Source of the DNA: an uncultured Candidatus Altimarinota bacterium
GTDB taxonomy: Bacteria > Patescibacteriota > Gracilibacteria > UBA4473
NCBI GenBank assembly: GCA_938021445.1
Contig: CALIGR010000047.1
Span: forward strand, 1-6,111
Reading direction: 5' to 3'
Length of the DNA: 6,111 bases
The notes under the pieces were generated by a model. That model saw nothing but the letters and a program-made list of their open reading frames with translations, had not been told where the DNA came from and searched no databases. Shown here in pieces: positions 1 through 5,971 of the stretch. The translations under genes and the position numbers were made by a program. Numbering within the stretch: position 1 is the stretch's first letter; each line of letters opens with the position of its first letter.

Positions 1-1
1 A

Positions 2-610
2 ATGAACAAAAATAACGTATCAGCTCCTACTCAAAAATCAGGATTCACCCTGGTGGAAGTTTTAGTGGCTATGGTTATTTTTGGAATATTGATTGCTTCA
101 GCGGCTTATTTGATGGCCACGGTTATGTGGGCCACCCAGGATAACAAAGATCGTCTTGAGGGCACTTACTTAGCCCAAGAGTGTGTAGAGTTAATGCGAA
201 ATAAACGAGACACAGCCTGGAAGCGTTTTAAACCATGGAATTGCATAGATGTTCCCCCAGCGAGCGAGTTTCAAGCGGGTGATTGGTATGAAATTGCTTC
301 GGGATCAGCGGCTACCGGTGAAATTTGTGGTCCCGCGGCTAATCCAACGAAGAAGATGCATTTTGGCGCTCATTTTGTAAAATTGGGATCTGATCCAACG
401 GGGAATAGCAGTGGGGCTCGATTGTATCAAAATGCGGGAGAAATTAACTACAGTCCAAGTCCTGATCCTACTATTTTCCAGAGATGGGTAACGATTGATC
501 AAGTTTCAGATAAGCAACTGGACTTCACCTGTCATATCGCCTGGGAACGTCGTAGTTCTAACAGAAGTTTATCCATTTCGTCTCGGCTTACTAACTGGTA
601 CAAACCCTAA
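2..610 (+). CDS. PilV/GspI-like minor prepilin (type IV pilin-like)
   Basis: Probably a minor pilin or pseudopilin, cleaved and N-methylated by a prepilin peptidase and then built into a type IV pilus-like fibre through its N-terminal helix. The 14-residue leader (MNKNNVSAPTQKSG) is followed by FTLVEVLVAM, the class III cleavage motif, with Gly at -1, Phe at +1 and Glu at +5 (E19). Hydrophobic residues continue to about residue 43. The motif AQECVELMRNKRD (about 58-70) and the ending LTNWYKP resemble the PilV-like proteins I associate with Patescibacteria and some Gram-positives. The mature domain has four cysteines (61, 81, 109, 177) that could form disulfides outside the membrane. The ATG at position 2 gives a leader of normal length, so the gene is probably complete, although its ribosome binding site lies outside the window. 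It is the first visible gene of a three-prepilin run, 6 bases before the next. The prepilin assignment is firm; the exact subtype is less so. Confidence 0.9.
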   Translation: MNKNNVSAPTQKSGFTLVEVLVAMVIFGILIASAAYLMATVMWATQDNKDRLEGTYLAQECVELMRNKRDTAWKRFKPWNCIDVPPASEFQAGDWYEIASGSAATGEICGPAANPTKKMHFGAHFVKLGSDPTGNSSGARLYQNAGEINYSPSPDPTIFQRWVTIDQVSDKQLDFTCHIAWERRSSNRSLSISSRLTNWYKP

Positions 611-616
611 AAATAG

Positions 617-1228
617 ATGTTTTTAAAGGCTCGAAAAAATTCAAAATTTAAAAATCCAGGACTAACCTTGATAGAACTTTTAGTCGCGATGGTTATTGGG
701 TCCCTGATGCTCATTTTAGTTATGGAAAGTTACTGGGTGATGATGCAGACTTATTTCCAGGTAGAAGCGTCACGTGATCTACAGCGAGAGACACGTTTTG
801 CCATGACTAGAATGACCGATAAAATTCGAGCCAATTCCATTGACTACGCGGGATATGAGGCAGGAGCGCCGGCAGATAGATGCCCGAGTCTGGATCTAAG
901 TAACAACGCTACGCTTTGTCTTACTGGAGATCATCACTTTCAGCCAGATGGAGAAATTAAAATTGAGCATGATACAGCGGATAAAATGGTCTATTTAGTG
1001 AGTAAGGCAAATAGCACCAGACAACCGCTACTTTCTCCAAATAAGTTTGAGGTGACTAACTTCAATCTAAAATCAACGCCAGGCGCCAATCCTTTTAACT
1101 ATGCGTTGGAAAATCAAATGCAACCGAAAACCACTATATTTATGGAGGTAGCGTCTAAAAAAGAAGGGTTCGAGAACGTTAAAACTTCAGTTCAGACGAC
1201 GGTCTCCTCACGTGTTTATAGTCCGTAA
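617..1228 (+). CDS. PilW/GspJ-like minor prepilin (type IV pilin-like)
   Basis: A second prepilin-like protein, 203 residues. A basic 15-residue leader ending in NPG is followed by LTLIELLVAMVIG, so the predicted cleavage is after G15 with Leu at +1 and Glu at +5 (E20). Leu instead of Phe or Met at +1 is a tolerated variant. The hydrophobic helix runs to about residue 46, and an amphipathic continuation (about 47-75, with RDLQRETRFAMTRM) matches the way PilW/GspJ-type pilins extend the N-terminal helix before a beta-rich globular domain. Cys89 and Cys101 form a candidate disulfide pair. The C-terminal stretch SVQTTVSSRVYSP looks like the final beta strand usual in this class. The ATG lies 6 bases after the upstream stop and has no recognisable Shine-Dalgarno sequence, so translation probably depends on coupling within the operon. 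The order PilV-like, PilW-like, then PilX-like parallels known minor pilin operons and supports the subtype, which remains inference. Confidence 0.88.
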   Translation: MFLKARKNSKFKNPGLTLIELLVAMVIGSLMLILVMESYWVMMQTYFQVEASRDLQRETRFAMTRMTDKIRANSIDYAGYEAGAPADRCPSLDLSNNATLCLTGDHHFQPDGEIKIEHDTADKMVYLVSKANSTRQPLLSPNKFEVTNFNLKSTPGANPFNYALENQMQPKTTIFMEVASKKEGFENVKTSVQTTVSSRVYSP

Positions 1229-1237
1229 AAATAACTG

Positions 1238-2182
1238 ATGAATTCTAAAAAAAGCACCAAACAAAAATTCCAAAAAACTTCTTTTAAAACACACAAAAAA
1301 GAAGGGTCGATTCTTGTAGTGACATTGCTTTTAGCGGGGCTGGTCTTGATGTTGGGGCTTTCAGCGGCAAATCTTTTGGCTCGAGAGCTAAATTTTTCAA
1401 CGGATGTCCTTTTTACAGAGAGAGCCTATTACGGAGCGGAAAGTGGGGTCGAGACTTCTCTCGTAAGTCTCAATGAAGATCCGGTCCAGCATATTGATCC
1501 ACAGACAGAGAAAATTGATCTTCCGGGGCTGTCAGATGATGTAGATGTTTCTTTTTATGCTATAAATAACCAGGTGAAAGGAAGTGAAAGTGAGAAATTT
1601 GAGTTTGAGTTAGATTCATTTGACGCTCAAAAATTTAGATTTAATTATGACACCGATCCGTCAGATGGACCGGTTGCAAGACAGACATCAGGTAATTTTA
1701 GCCTTAAAATTACACCGAGTAGTAAATTTCAGTGGAGATTTATCTGCCCATTGCAGAGTGGGACCGGAACTTATGCTTTGGTTGGAGAGGAAACTTCAGG
1801 GCTTAAGAATAGTTTTTTAAATGCCGTTAATGGGATTGTTGAAGATGTTACACCAGAAGCCGCCCCTCTCACCCCTACTAATTTTAATGCCTGGACTCAA
1901 GTCTGTACAGAATGGTTCTACCCACCAACAGGAGGGGGAATCGGTCACTGTAACGCCTCGGCAAACATTAATCAAGATAAATGCTTTTTCTCAATTCAAA
2001 ATTTATCTCCAGACGCAGCTGCGTATGAAGTAACACCAATGGGGAGTAGCGTAATGTCGCCCCATTTATCAGAAGTGACATCACGAGCAACAGCTGGAGA
2101 TAGAACCAAGCTAATTCAGTTTGATTATCTGCAAAAAAATCTAGGAAGTCTCTTTGACTTTAGTTTTTATCACAACGATTAA
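1238..2182 (+). CDS. PilX/GspK-like minor prepilin, lacking Glu at +5
   Basis: The largest of the three prepilin-like proteins (314 residues). A lysine-rich leader of about 23 residues ends in KKEG and is followed by SILVVTLLLAGLVLMLGLSAANLL (about 24-47), a single hydrophobic helix. The putative cleavage is after G23. The residue at +5 is Val28, so the conserved pilin Glu is missing, as in GspK and related tip subunits. After the helix, ERAYYGAESGVE (about 61-72) matches the 'AxxAAESG' signature of PilX N-terminal domain proteins. The rest is a 240-residue globular region with no motif I recognise. It contains four cysteines (170, 223, 238, 249) and a Pro/Gly-rich loop (about 204-237). The start lies 9 bases after the previous stop and lacks a Shine-Dalgarno sequence, so it is probably translationally coupled. 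By analogy with GspK it may cap the fibre assembled with the two upstream products. It could instead be a generic PilX-like protein without a tip role. Confidence 0.8.
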   Translation: MNSKKSTKQKFQKTSFKTHKKEGSILVVTLLLAGLVLMLGLSAANLLARELNFSTDVLFTERAYYGAESGVETSLVSLNEDPVQHIDPQTEKIDLPGLSDDVDVSFYAINNQVKGSESEKFEFELDSFDAQKFRFNYDTDPSDGPVARQTSGNFSLKITPSSKFQWRFICPLQSGTGTYALVGEETSGLKNSFLNAVNGIVEDVTPEAAPLTPTNFNAWTQVCTEWFYPPTGGGIGHCNASANINQDKCFFSIQNLSPDAAAYEVTPMGSSVMSPHLSEVTSRATAGDRTKLIQFDYLQKNLGSLFDFSFYHND

Positions 2183-2205
2183 TCCCGGGTTTTCTCGTTT
2201 TTTTT
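2174..2205 (+). terminator. Weak terminator-like element after the prepilin genes
   Basis: A five-base inverted repeat, AACGA (2174-2178) and TCGTT (2195-2199), encloses a loop containing the CCCGGG palindrome. It runs directly into a T8 tract (2198-2205). The layout is that of an intrinsic terminator, but the outer stem is short, the repeat starts inside the stop region of the upstream gene, and CCCGGG itself leaves no loop. It may be a weak attenuating site or chance. It would separate the prepilin genes from the dgt gene that starts 25 bases later. Confidence 0.25.
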
Positions 2206-2229
2206 GTGAAAAATAATAAGACTTAGTGT

Positions 2230-3345
2230 GTGAAAAAAATATTTCTAGATGGCCAGAATGTAAATGTATCACTAGATGCGAATCTAGCGACTTTCGCGCA
2301 GCATTTTTCAACGTCTCAGGGACGTGAGCATTCGGAGTACTTAGATCCAGATCGAAATCCATTTCAGCGTGACCGTGATCGCATCATACACACGGCTTCT
2401 TTTCGCCGGTTAAGAGGCAAAATGCAGGTAGTGAGTCCACAGAGAGGTGATCATTTTCGTAACCGTCTTACGCATACGCTTGAGGTCGCTCAGATTGCCA
2501 GAGATTTAGCTCGGCAGCTTAAGCTCAACGAAGATTTATCAGAAGCGATTGCTTTGGGGCATGACATTGGTCATCCGCCTTTTGGCCATGTTGGAGAGCG
2601 AGCGCTGCACGCCTGTATGCAAAAGTACGGCCGAGAGTTTGACCATAATCGTCAATCCCTCCGAGTTGTGACGACTTTTGAGCGACGCTATCCAAGTTTT
2701 CCGGGGCTGAATCTCTCACGGGAAGTAGTGGATGGACTACAGAAACATGAACGTGGATTTGAAACTCAAGCAGGCGCAAAGATATTTTTTCCGCATCTAG
2801 AGATGCAACTGGTCGATATATCAGATGAAATCGCTTATTTGGCTGCAGACCTTGATGATGGGATGAGAGCGGAATATCTAGATTTTGATATTCTAAGAGA
2901 ATCTGAAATTTGCACTCAAGCCTTATCAGATATTGTGGAAGTGGCACCGGAACATCGCGCGAGCTTCATAAGAAGGATCATCAAAAATTTATTGGTAGAG
3001 CTCGTTACCAATACACAAAAAAATCTTAAAAAATTTAAGATAGTAAATCTTGAAGATGTACAAAATTGTTCTCACTTTATTGTGGCCTTTAGCGAGGAGT
3101 ACTACAGACAGTTTGTGTCACTCAAGCGGCTGTTAATGGCACATTACTACACACAGCCAGAAGTTTTGAGAATGAGTCACTATGGGGCCAAATTGATAAC
3201 AGAAGCTTTTGAATTTTTAGAAAAAAATCCAGAGGCACTTCCGACAGATTTTTTGCGAGATCAAGATGAGAAACGTCGAATTTGTGACTACATAGCAGGA
3301 ATGACGGACGGGTACCTTGAAGAGTTTGTTCGCACAAAACTTTAA
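2230..3345 (+). CDS. dgt: Deoxyguanosine triphosphate triphosphohydrolase (HD-domain dNTPase)
   Basis: Hydrolyses dGTP (in short-form relatives often several dNTPs) to the deoxynucleoside and inorganic triphosphate, adjusting the cytoplasmic dNTP pool. At 371 residues it has the short-form length, not that of the longer E. coli Dgt. Family motifs appear in order: NPFQRDRDRIIH (43-54), SFRRLRGKMQV (57-67), the HD-domain histidine H82 in LTHTLEV, the H111-D112 pair in GHDIGHPPFGH, EFDHNRQSLRVV (136-147), LNLSREVVDGLQKHE (160-174), SDEIAYLAADLDDG (198-211) with D199 the likely remaining metal ligand, and the C-terminal DYIAGMTDGYLEE (353-365). No catalytic residue appears to be missing. The GTG at 2230 is the most upstream start, since an in-frame TAG lies two codons before it, and it places the first motif at the usual distance from the N terminus. 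No good Shine-Dalgarno is visible. It begins 47 bases after the prepilin genes and shows no functional link to them. Enzyme family is very secure; exact nucleotide preference is not determined. Confidence 0.95.
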   Translation: MKKIFLDGQNVNVSLDANLATFAQHFSTSQGREHSEYLDPDRNPFQRDRDRIIHTASFRRLRGKMQVVSPQRGDHFRNRLTHTLEVAQIARDLARQLKLNEDLSEAIALGHDIGHPPFGHVGERALHACMQKYGREFDHNRQSLRVVTTFERRYPSFPGLNLSREVVDGLQKHERGFETQAGAKIFFPHLEMQLVDISDEIAYLAADLDDGMRAEYLDFDILRESEICTQALSDIVEVAPEHRASFIRRIIKNLLVELVTNTQKNLKKFKIVNLEDVQNCSHFIVAFSEEYYRQFVSLKRLLMAHYYTQPEVLRMSHYGAKLITEAFEFLEKNPEALPTDFLRDQDEKRRICDYIAGMTDGYLEEFVRTKL

Positions 3346-3414
3346 AAATATTTCCGCCCGTCAAAAATCTAGTTAGAATTGTGTTTGTTAGTATATAGGC
3401 TTACTTTACAATTT

Positions 3415-4752
3415 ATGGACGACGTTCCCTTGCTCTTATTTCTCTTAGTTTTATCTGGGTTTTTTTCTGGAGCCGAGATTGCACTTTTCAGTCTGACGGC
3501 TGAAAAAATTCAAGCCCTTAAAAATAAAGCCGAAACAAAGTCAGATCTGCAGAAGATCATGCGCCTTGAAGCGCTGAAGTCGGATCCGCAGAAATTACTG
3601 GTGACTATTTTGGTTGGAAACAACGTGGTAAATGTAGCCTCCTCGGCACTGGCAACCGTTATGGGAACCAAAATAGCCGAAAGCTATGGAGTAGGAGAGA
3701 ATACCGCCCTGGTCTTGGGAGTGGTTACGGGGGTGATGACGCTTTTGCTGCTTCTTTTTGGGGAGATCACACCAAAGAGCCTGGCTCACAAATATGCCGC
3801 GAAGTTCGCCCTTATGACCGCACCAGCTTTATCTTTTTTGCAGTTATTGCTCTGGCCTATTGTGGCACCACTTTCCAAGCTAGTCTCGAAGATGTCAGGG
3901 GCGACGAATGACGAACCAAATCATGGGCTGACTGAAGATGAGTTAAAAGCGGCGCTAGAGCTGTCTGAGCAAGAAGGAAAAATTGAGCAGTCAGAAAAAG
4001 AGTGGGTCGAAAGAATTTTGGAAATGGGAGAGCACAATGTCGCGTCGGTTATGACACCCAGGTCCAAAATATTTGCTTATGAGGACGATACTCCGGTCGA
4101 AGAGGTATTAGCGGGGATTAGACAAGAGCGTTTTTCTCGAACCCCTATTTATCATGAAGATTTGGATGAGGTGACTGGGATTTTGTCTGTACATGCGGTT
4201 ATCGATAAAATGTCAGACAAAGGTTTCATGAAACAAAAAGTCGCGAATCTCCCTCTTAAGAAACCATACAAGGTGCCCGTCACTATGAAAATTGATACGC
4301 TGCTTGAGGATTTCCGAAAAGAACGAACTCACATGGCACTCGTCTATGATGAGCATGGTGGTCTGGTCGGGCTAATAACTCTTGAAGACATTTTAGAAGA
4401 GGTCTTTGGCGAGATAGAAGATGAGCATGACCAAGAGCGCTTGGATATTCGCCAAACTGGGAAATCACACTTTACCTGTAGCAGTGAAGCTGAGTTAGAG
4501 CAGCTTGAAGAGTTTATCAGGGAAAAGATAAATGGAGAGGTCCCAAATGTCTGGCCGTGGGAACTAGAAGATGAAAATAAGACTGTAGGGCTATTTCTTC
4601 TAGAAAAATTAGAAAAGTTTCCAGTCGTAGGTGAGCAAATTGAGCTTGAGACTCTCGAGCAGTCCTTTCTGTTTACCGTGAGTAAAGCGGAAGAAGACCG
4701 AATACTTGAGGCCGAGTTTGAGATTTTTCCAAAAGAAGATATGGATAAGTAG
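3415..4752 (+). CDS. CNNM/CBS/CorC_HlyC-domain membrane protein (hemolysin C / CorC family)
   Basis: An integral membrane protein of the family linked to Mg2+ or Co2+ export and tolerance, often annotated 'hemolysin'; the ion here is unknown. From the ATG at 3415 it has 445 residues. The CNNM (DUF21) membrane domain spans about 1-160, with hydrophobic segments near 4-25, 61-84, 97-117 and 133-156, and the motifs GFFSGAEIALFSL (15-27), ILVGNNVVNVASSA (65-78) and FGEITPKSLAHK (115-126). A cytoplasmic CBS pair follows: VMTPRSKIF...TPIYHEDLDEVTGILSV (about 212-259), then KKPYKVPVT...HMALVYDEHGGLVGLITLEDILEEVFGEIEDEHD (about 282-339). A CorC_HlyC domain closes it (about 350-437). An in-frame TTG at 3379 would add 12 residues, but ATG at 3415 puts the first membrane segment right at the N terminus, as is usual. 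Neither start has a clear Shine-Dalgarno. Its stop codon directly abuts the next ATG, so the two are almost certainly co-transcribed. Domain assignment is firm; start choice is moderately sure. Confidence 0.93.
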   Translation: MDDVPLLLFLLVLSGFFSGAEIALFSLTAEKIQALKNKAETKSDLQKIMRLEALKSDPQKLLVTILVGNNVVNVASSALATVMGTKIAESYGVGENTALVLGVVTGVMTLLLLLFGEITPKSLAHKYAAKFALMTAPALSFLQLLLWPIVAPLSKLVSKMSGATNDEPNHGLTEDELKAALELSEQEGKIEQSEKEWVERILEMGEHNVASVMTPRSKIFAYEDDTPVEEVLAGIRQERFSRTPIYHEDLDEVTGILSVHAVIDKMSDKGFMKQKVANLPLKKPYKVPVTMKIDTLLEDFRKERTHMALVYDEHGGLVGLITLEDILEEVFGEIEDEHDQERLDIRQTGKSHFTCSSEAELEQLEEFIREKINGEVPNVWPWELEDENKTVGLFLLEKLEKFPVVGEQIELETLEQSFLFTVSKAEEDRILEAEFEIFPKEDMDK

Positions 4753-5928
4753 ATGTCCCCCAAACTTATCTCTAATCAGATCAATCCACACTTCACCCTT
4801 CGTGAAGCGTTTTTTTCAGCTTCGCAGGTTTTAAAAAACCCGTCAGAAAAAGATCTAGATTTTGGGCATGAGTTCGGGACAAAAAATTATGTTTTAGCGG
4901 GAAGTGCGAGGACGCTGCTGCGTGAGGTGGTGAAGATCGTTGAGCCAGAAAAAAGTAAAAAAATAGCCATACCGAGTTTTATTTGCGCCGTTGTCGCGCT
5001 TCCTTTTTTAGCTGAAGGCTATGAAATTGAATGGATAGAGGTTGATGAGAATGGCTTGATAGAGGTGGCTGATTTAAAAGCAAAAATTAAAAACGTAAGT
5101 GCCGTCTTAGTGCCTCATATTTTTGGACAAGAAGCCCCTATCAAAGAAATTTATGAATTATCAAAAACTCAAAATCATGAGGTTTTAGTCATAGAAGATG
5201 AAGCGCTCTGTTGGAGAGATAAAAATGCAGACAAGTATTTTGATGTTAAAATAAAATCATTTGGTCGAGAAAAAGTAGTTTCTTGTGTTTCAGGGGGCGC
5301 GCTGATCTGGCCAGAAAACTCAGCACATTCAGAAGAGTTTAGAAAAATAAGCCTAAAAAAACCGACAAAAAAGTATGTGATTCAGCATCTTTTACAACCA
5401 CTGGTTTATAGTTTGGCTCAGCCTTGGTGGCACTTAGGTGGAAAAGTTATACCAATGCTGGCTTTGCAACTCGGGCTCATCCCAATGGCCGTTTATGCAG
5501 GGGAAAAAGAAGGAAAATGGGTAACCCCTGACTTCAGTCTCTCACCAAAACTGCAGCAAGTTTTGAAGCGTCAATTAGGTTTAAAAGCTAAAAAACAAAA
5601 ACACAGTCTAGAGCTGGCAAGTTACTGGAAACAAAAATTAACTGAAAAATTTAAAAATCTTGAAGTTCTCATTCCAGACAATCCGACCCGATTGATTTTA
5701 AAAAATCTAGATCCAGAAGTAAGAAAAAAAATAAGCTCAGTGAAGGGTTTTCATTTCCGGGAGTGGGATGGGCGCCCAATTGCACCATTGGGCACGGATC
5801 TAGTTAAATTTGGGTACCAAACCGGAGCCTGTCCGAGAGCTGAAAAATTTGCTCGAAGTTATTTAACTTTACCAACAAACTTGAAATTAGATAAATCTGA
5901 TATTGATCGGTTTATTTCAGGTGTTTAA
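4753..5928 (+). CDS. DegT/DnrJ/EryC1/StrS-like PLP-dependent aminotransferase
   Basis: A fold-type I PLP enzyme of the sugar-aminotransferase family, which typically aminates a keto-sugar nucleotide for surface polysaccharide or glycan synthesis; the substrate cannot be read from sequence. In its 391 residues I see AGSARTLLREVV (49-60) at the phosphate-binding position, IPSFICAVVALPFLAEGYEIEWIEVD (73-98), VPHIFGQ (120-126), VIEDEAL (146-152) with D149 facing the cofactor nitrogen, and SFGREK (169-174), which aligns with the family 'SFxxxK' so that K174 is the likely PLP lysine, followed by SGGALIW (180-186). The C-terminal CPRAEKFARSYLTLPTNLKL (360-379) is the family closing motif. A hydrophobic segment (about 207-248) between the active-site lysine and the C-terminal domain is unusual for a soluble enzyme. 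The ATG directly follows the upstream TAG and a weak GGAT lies 7 bases upstream, indicating coupling. Similarity around the active site is divergent, so it could be a non-sugar PLP enzyme of the same clan. Confidence 0.85.
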   Translation: MSPKLISNQINPHFTLREAFFSASQVLKNPSEKDLDFGHEFGTKNYVLAGSARTLLREVVKIVEPEKSKKIAIPSFICAVVALPFLAEGYEIEWIEVDENGLIEVADLKAKIKNVSAVLVPHIFGQEAPIKEIYELSKTQNHEVLVIEDEALCWRDKNADKYFDVKIKSFGREKVVSCVSGGALIWPENSAHSEEFRKISLKKPTKKYVIQHLLQPLVYSLAQPWWHLGGKVIPMLALQLGLIPMAVYAGEKEGKWVTPDFSLSPKLQQVLKRQLGLKAKKQKHSLELASYWKQKLTEKFKNLEVLIPDNPTRLILKNLDPEVRKKISSVKGFHFREWDGRPIAPLGTDLVKFGYQTGACPRAEKFARSYLTLPTNLKLDKSDIDRFISGV

Positions 5929-5931
5929 GCA

Positions 5932-5960
5932 TTGATTTTTAAGTCCAAAAAACGTATAAT
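5932..5960 (+). promoter_or_regulatory. Sigma70-type promoter before the last gene
   Basis: A -35-like TTGATT (5932-5937, four of six matches to consensus) and a perfect -10 TATAAT (5955-5960) are separated by exactly 17 bases. It starts 4 bases after the aminotransferase stop, in a 43-base intergenic gap. Transcription from it should start near 5966-5968, which is awkwardly close to the ATG at 5972 and downstream of its Shine-Dalgarno sequence. No terminator is visible between the aminotransferase and this site, so read-through from upstream is also possible. Confidence 0.72.
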
Positions 5961-5966
5961 GGGGAG
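5961..5966 (+). promoter_or_regulatory. Ribosome binding site GGGGAG for start 5972
   Basis: GGGGAG ends 5 bases before the ATG at 5972, a good Shine-Dalgarno match at workable spacing. It lies directly after the TATAAT box, so a transcript from the adjacent promoter would probably lack part or all of it. It would work only on read-through mRNA from the aminotransferase operon. Confidence 0.55.
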
Positions 5967-5971
5967 AACAT

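Noticed and set aside
1620..2033. Two short plus-strand frames inside the PilX-like gene
   Set aside because: They are out of frame with the prepilin reading frame, have no motif or initiation signal, and end within the gene. The main frame is intact, so no frameshift is needed.
2184..2189. CCCGGG palindrome between the prepilin genes and dgt
   Set aside because: A six-base palindrome is expected by chance at this scale. It cannot form a hairpin by itself and I see no second copy nearby that would suggest an operator.
2525..2947. 140-codon open frame on the minus strand inside dgt
   Set aside because: It lies wholly within the conserved HD-domain gene, its translation has no recognisable domain, and the plus-strand protein matches its family throughout. 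It is a shadow frame.
3385..3412. Promoter-like TTGTTA, 16 bases, TACAAT before the CorC-family gene
   Set aside because: The -10-like box ends only 2 bases before the ATG at 3415, so transcription would start inside the coding sequence. The match is probably due to AT-rich sequence.
3379..3414. TTG start at 3379 for the CorC-family gene
   Set aside because: It adds 12 residues of no family similarity. The ATG at 3415 places the first membrane segment at the N terminus as expected, and the TTG has no Shine-Dalgarno.
4344..4763. 139-codon serine-rich open frame on the minus strand over the CorC-family gene
   Set aside because: The serine richness is the reverse-strand reading of Glu/Lys-rich codons in the CorC_HlyC domain. 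It has no start context or motif of its own.
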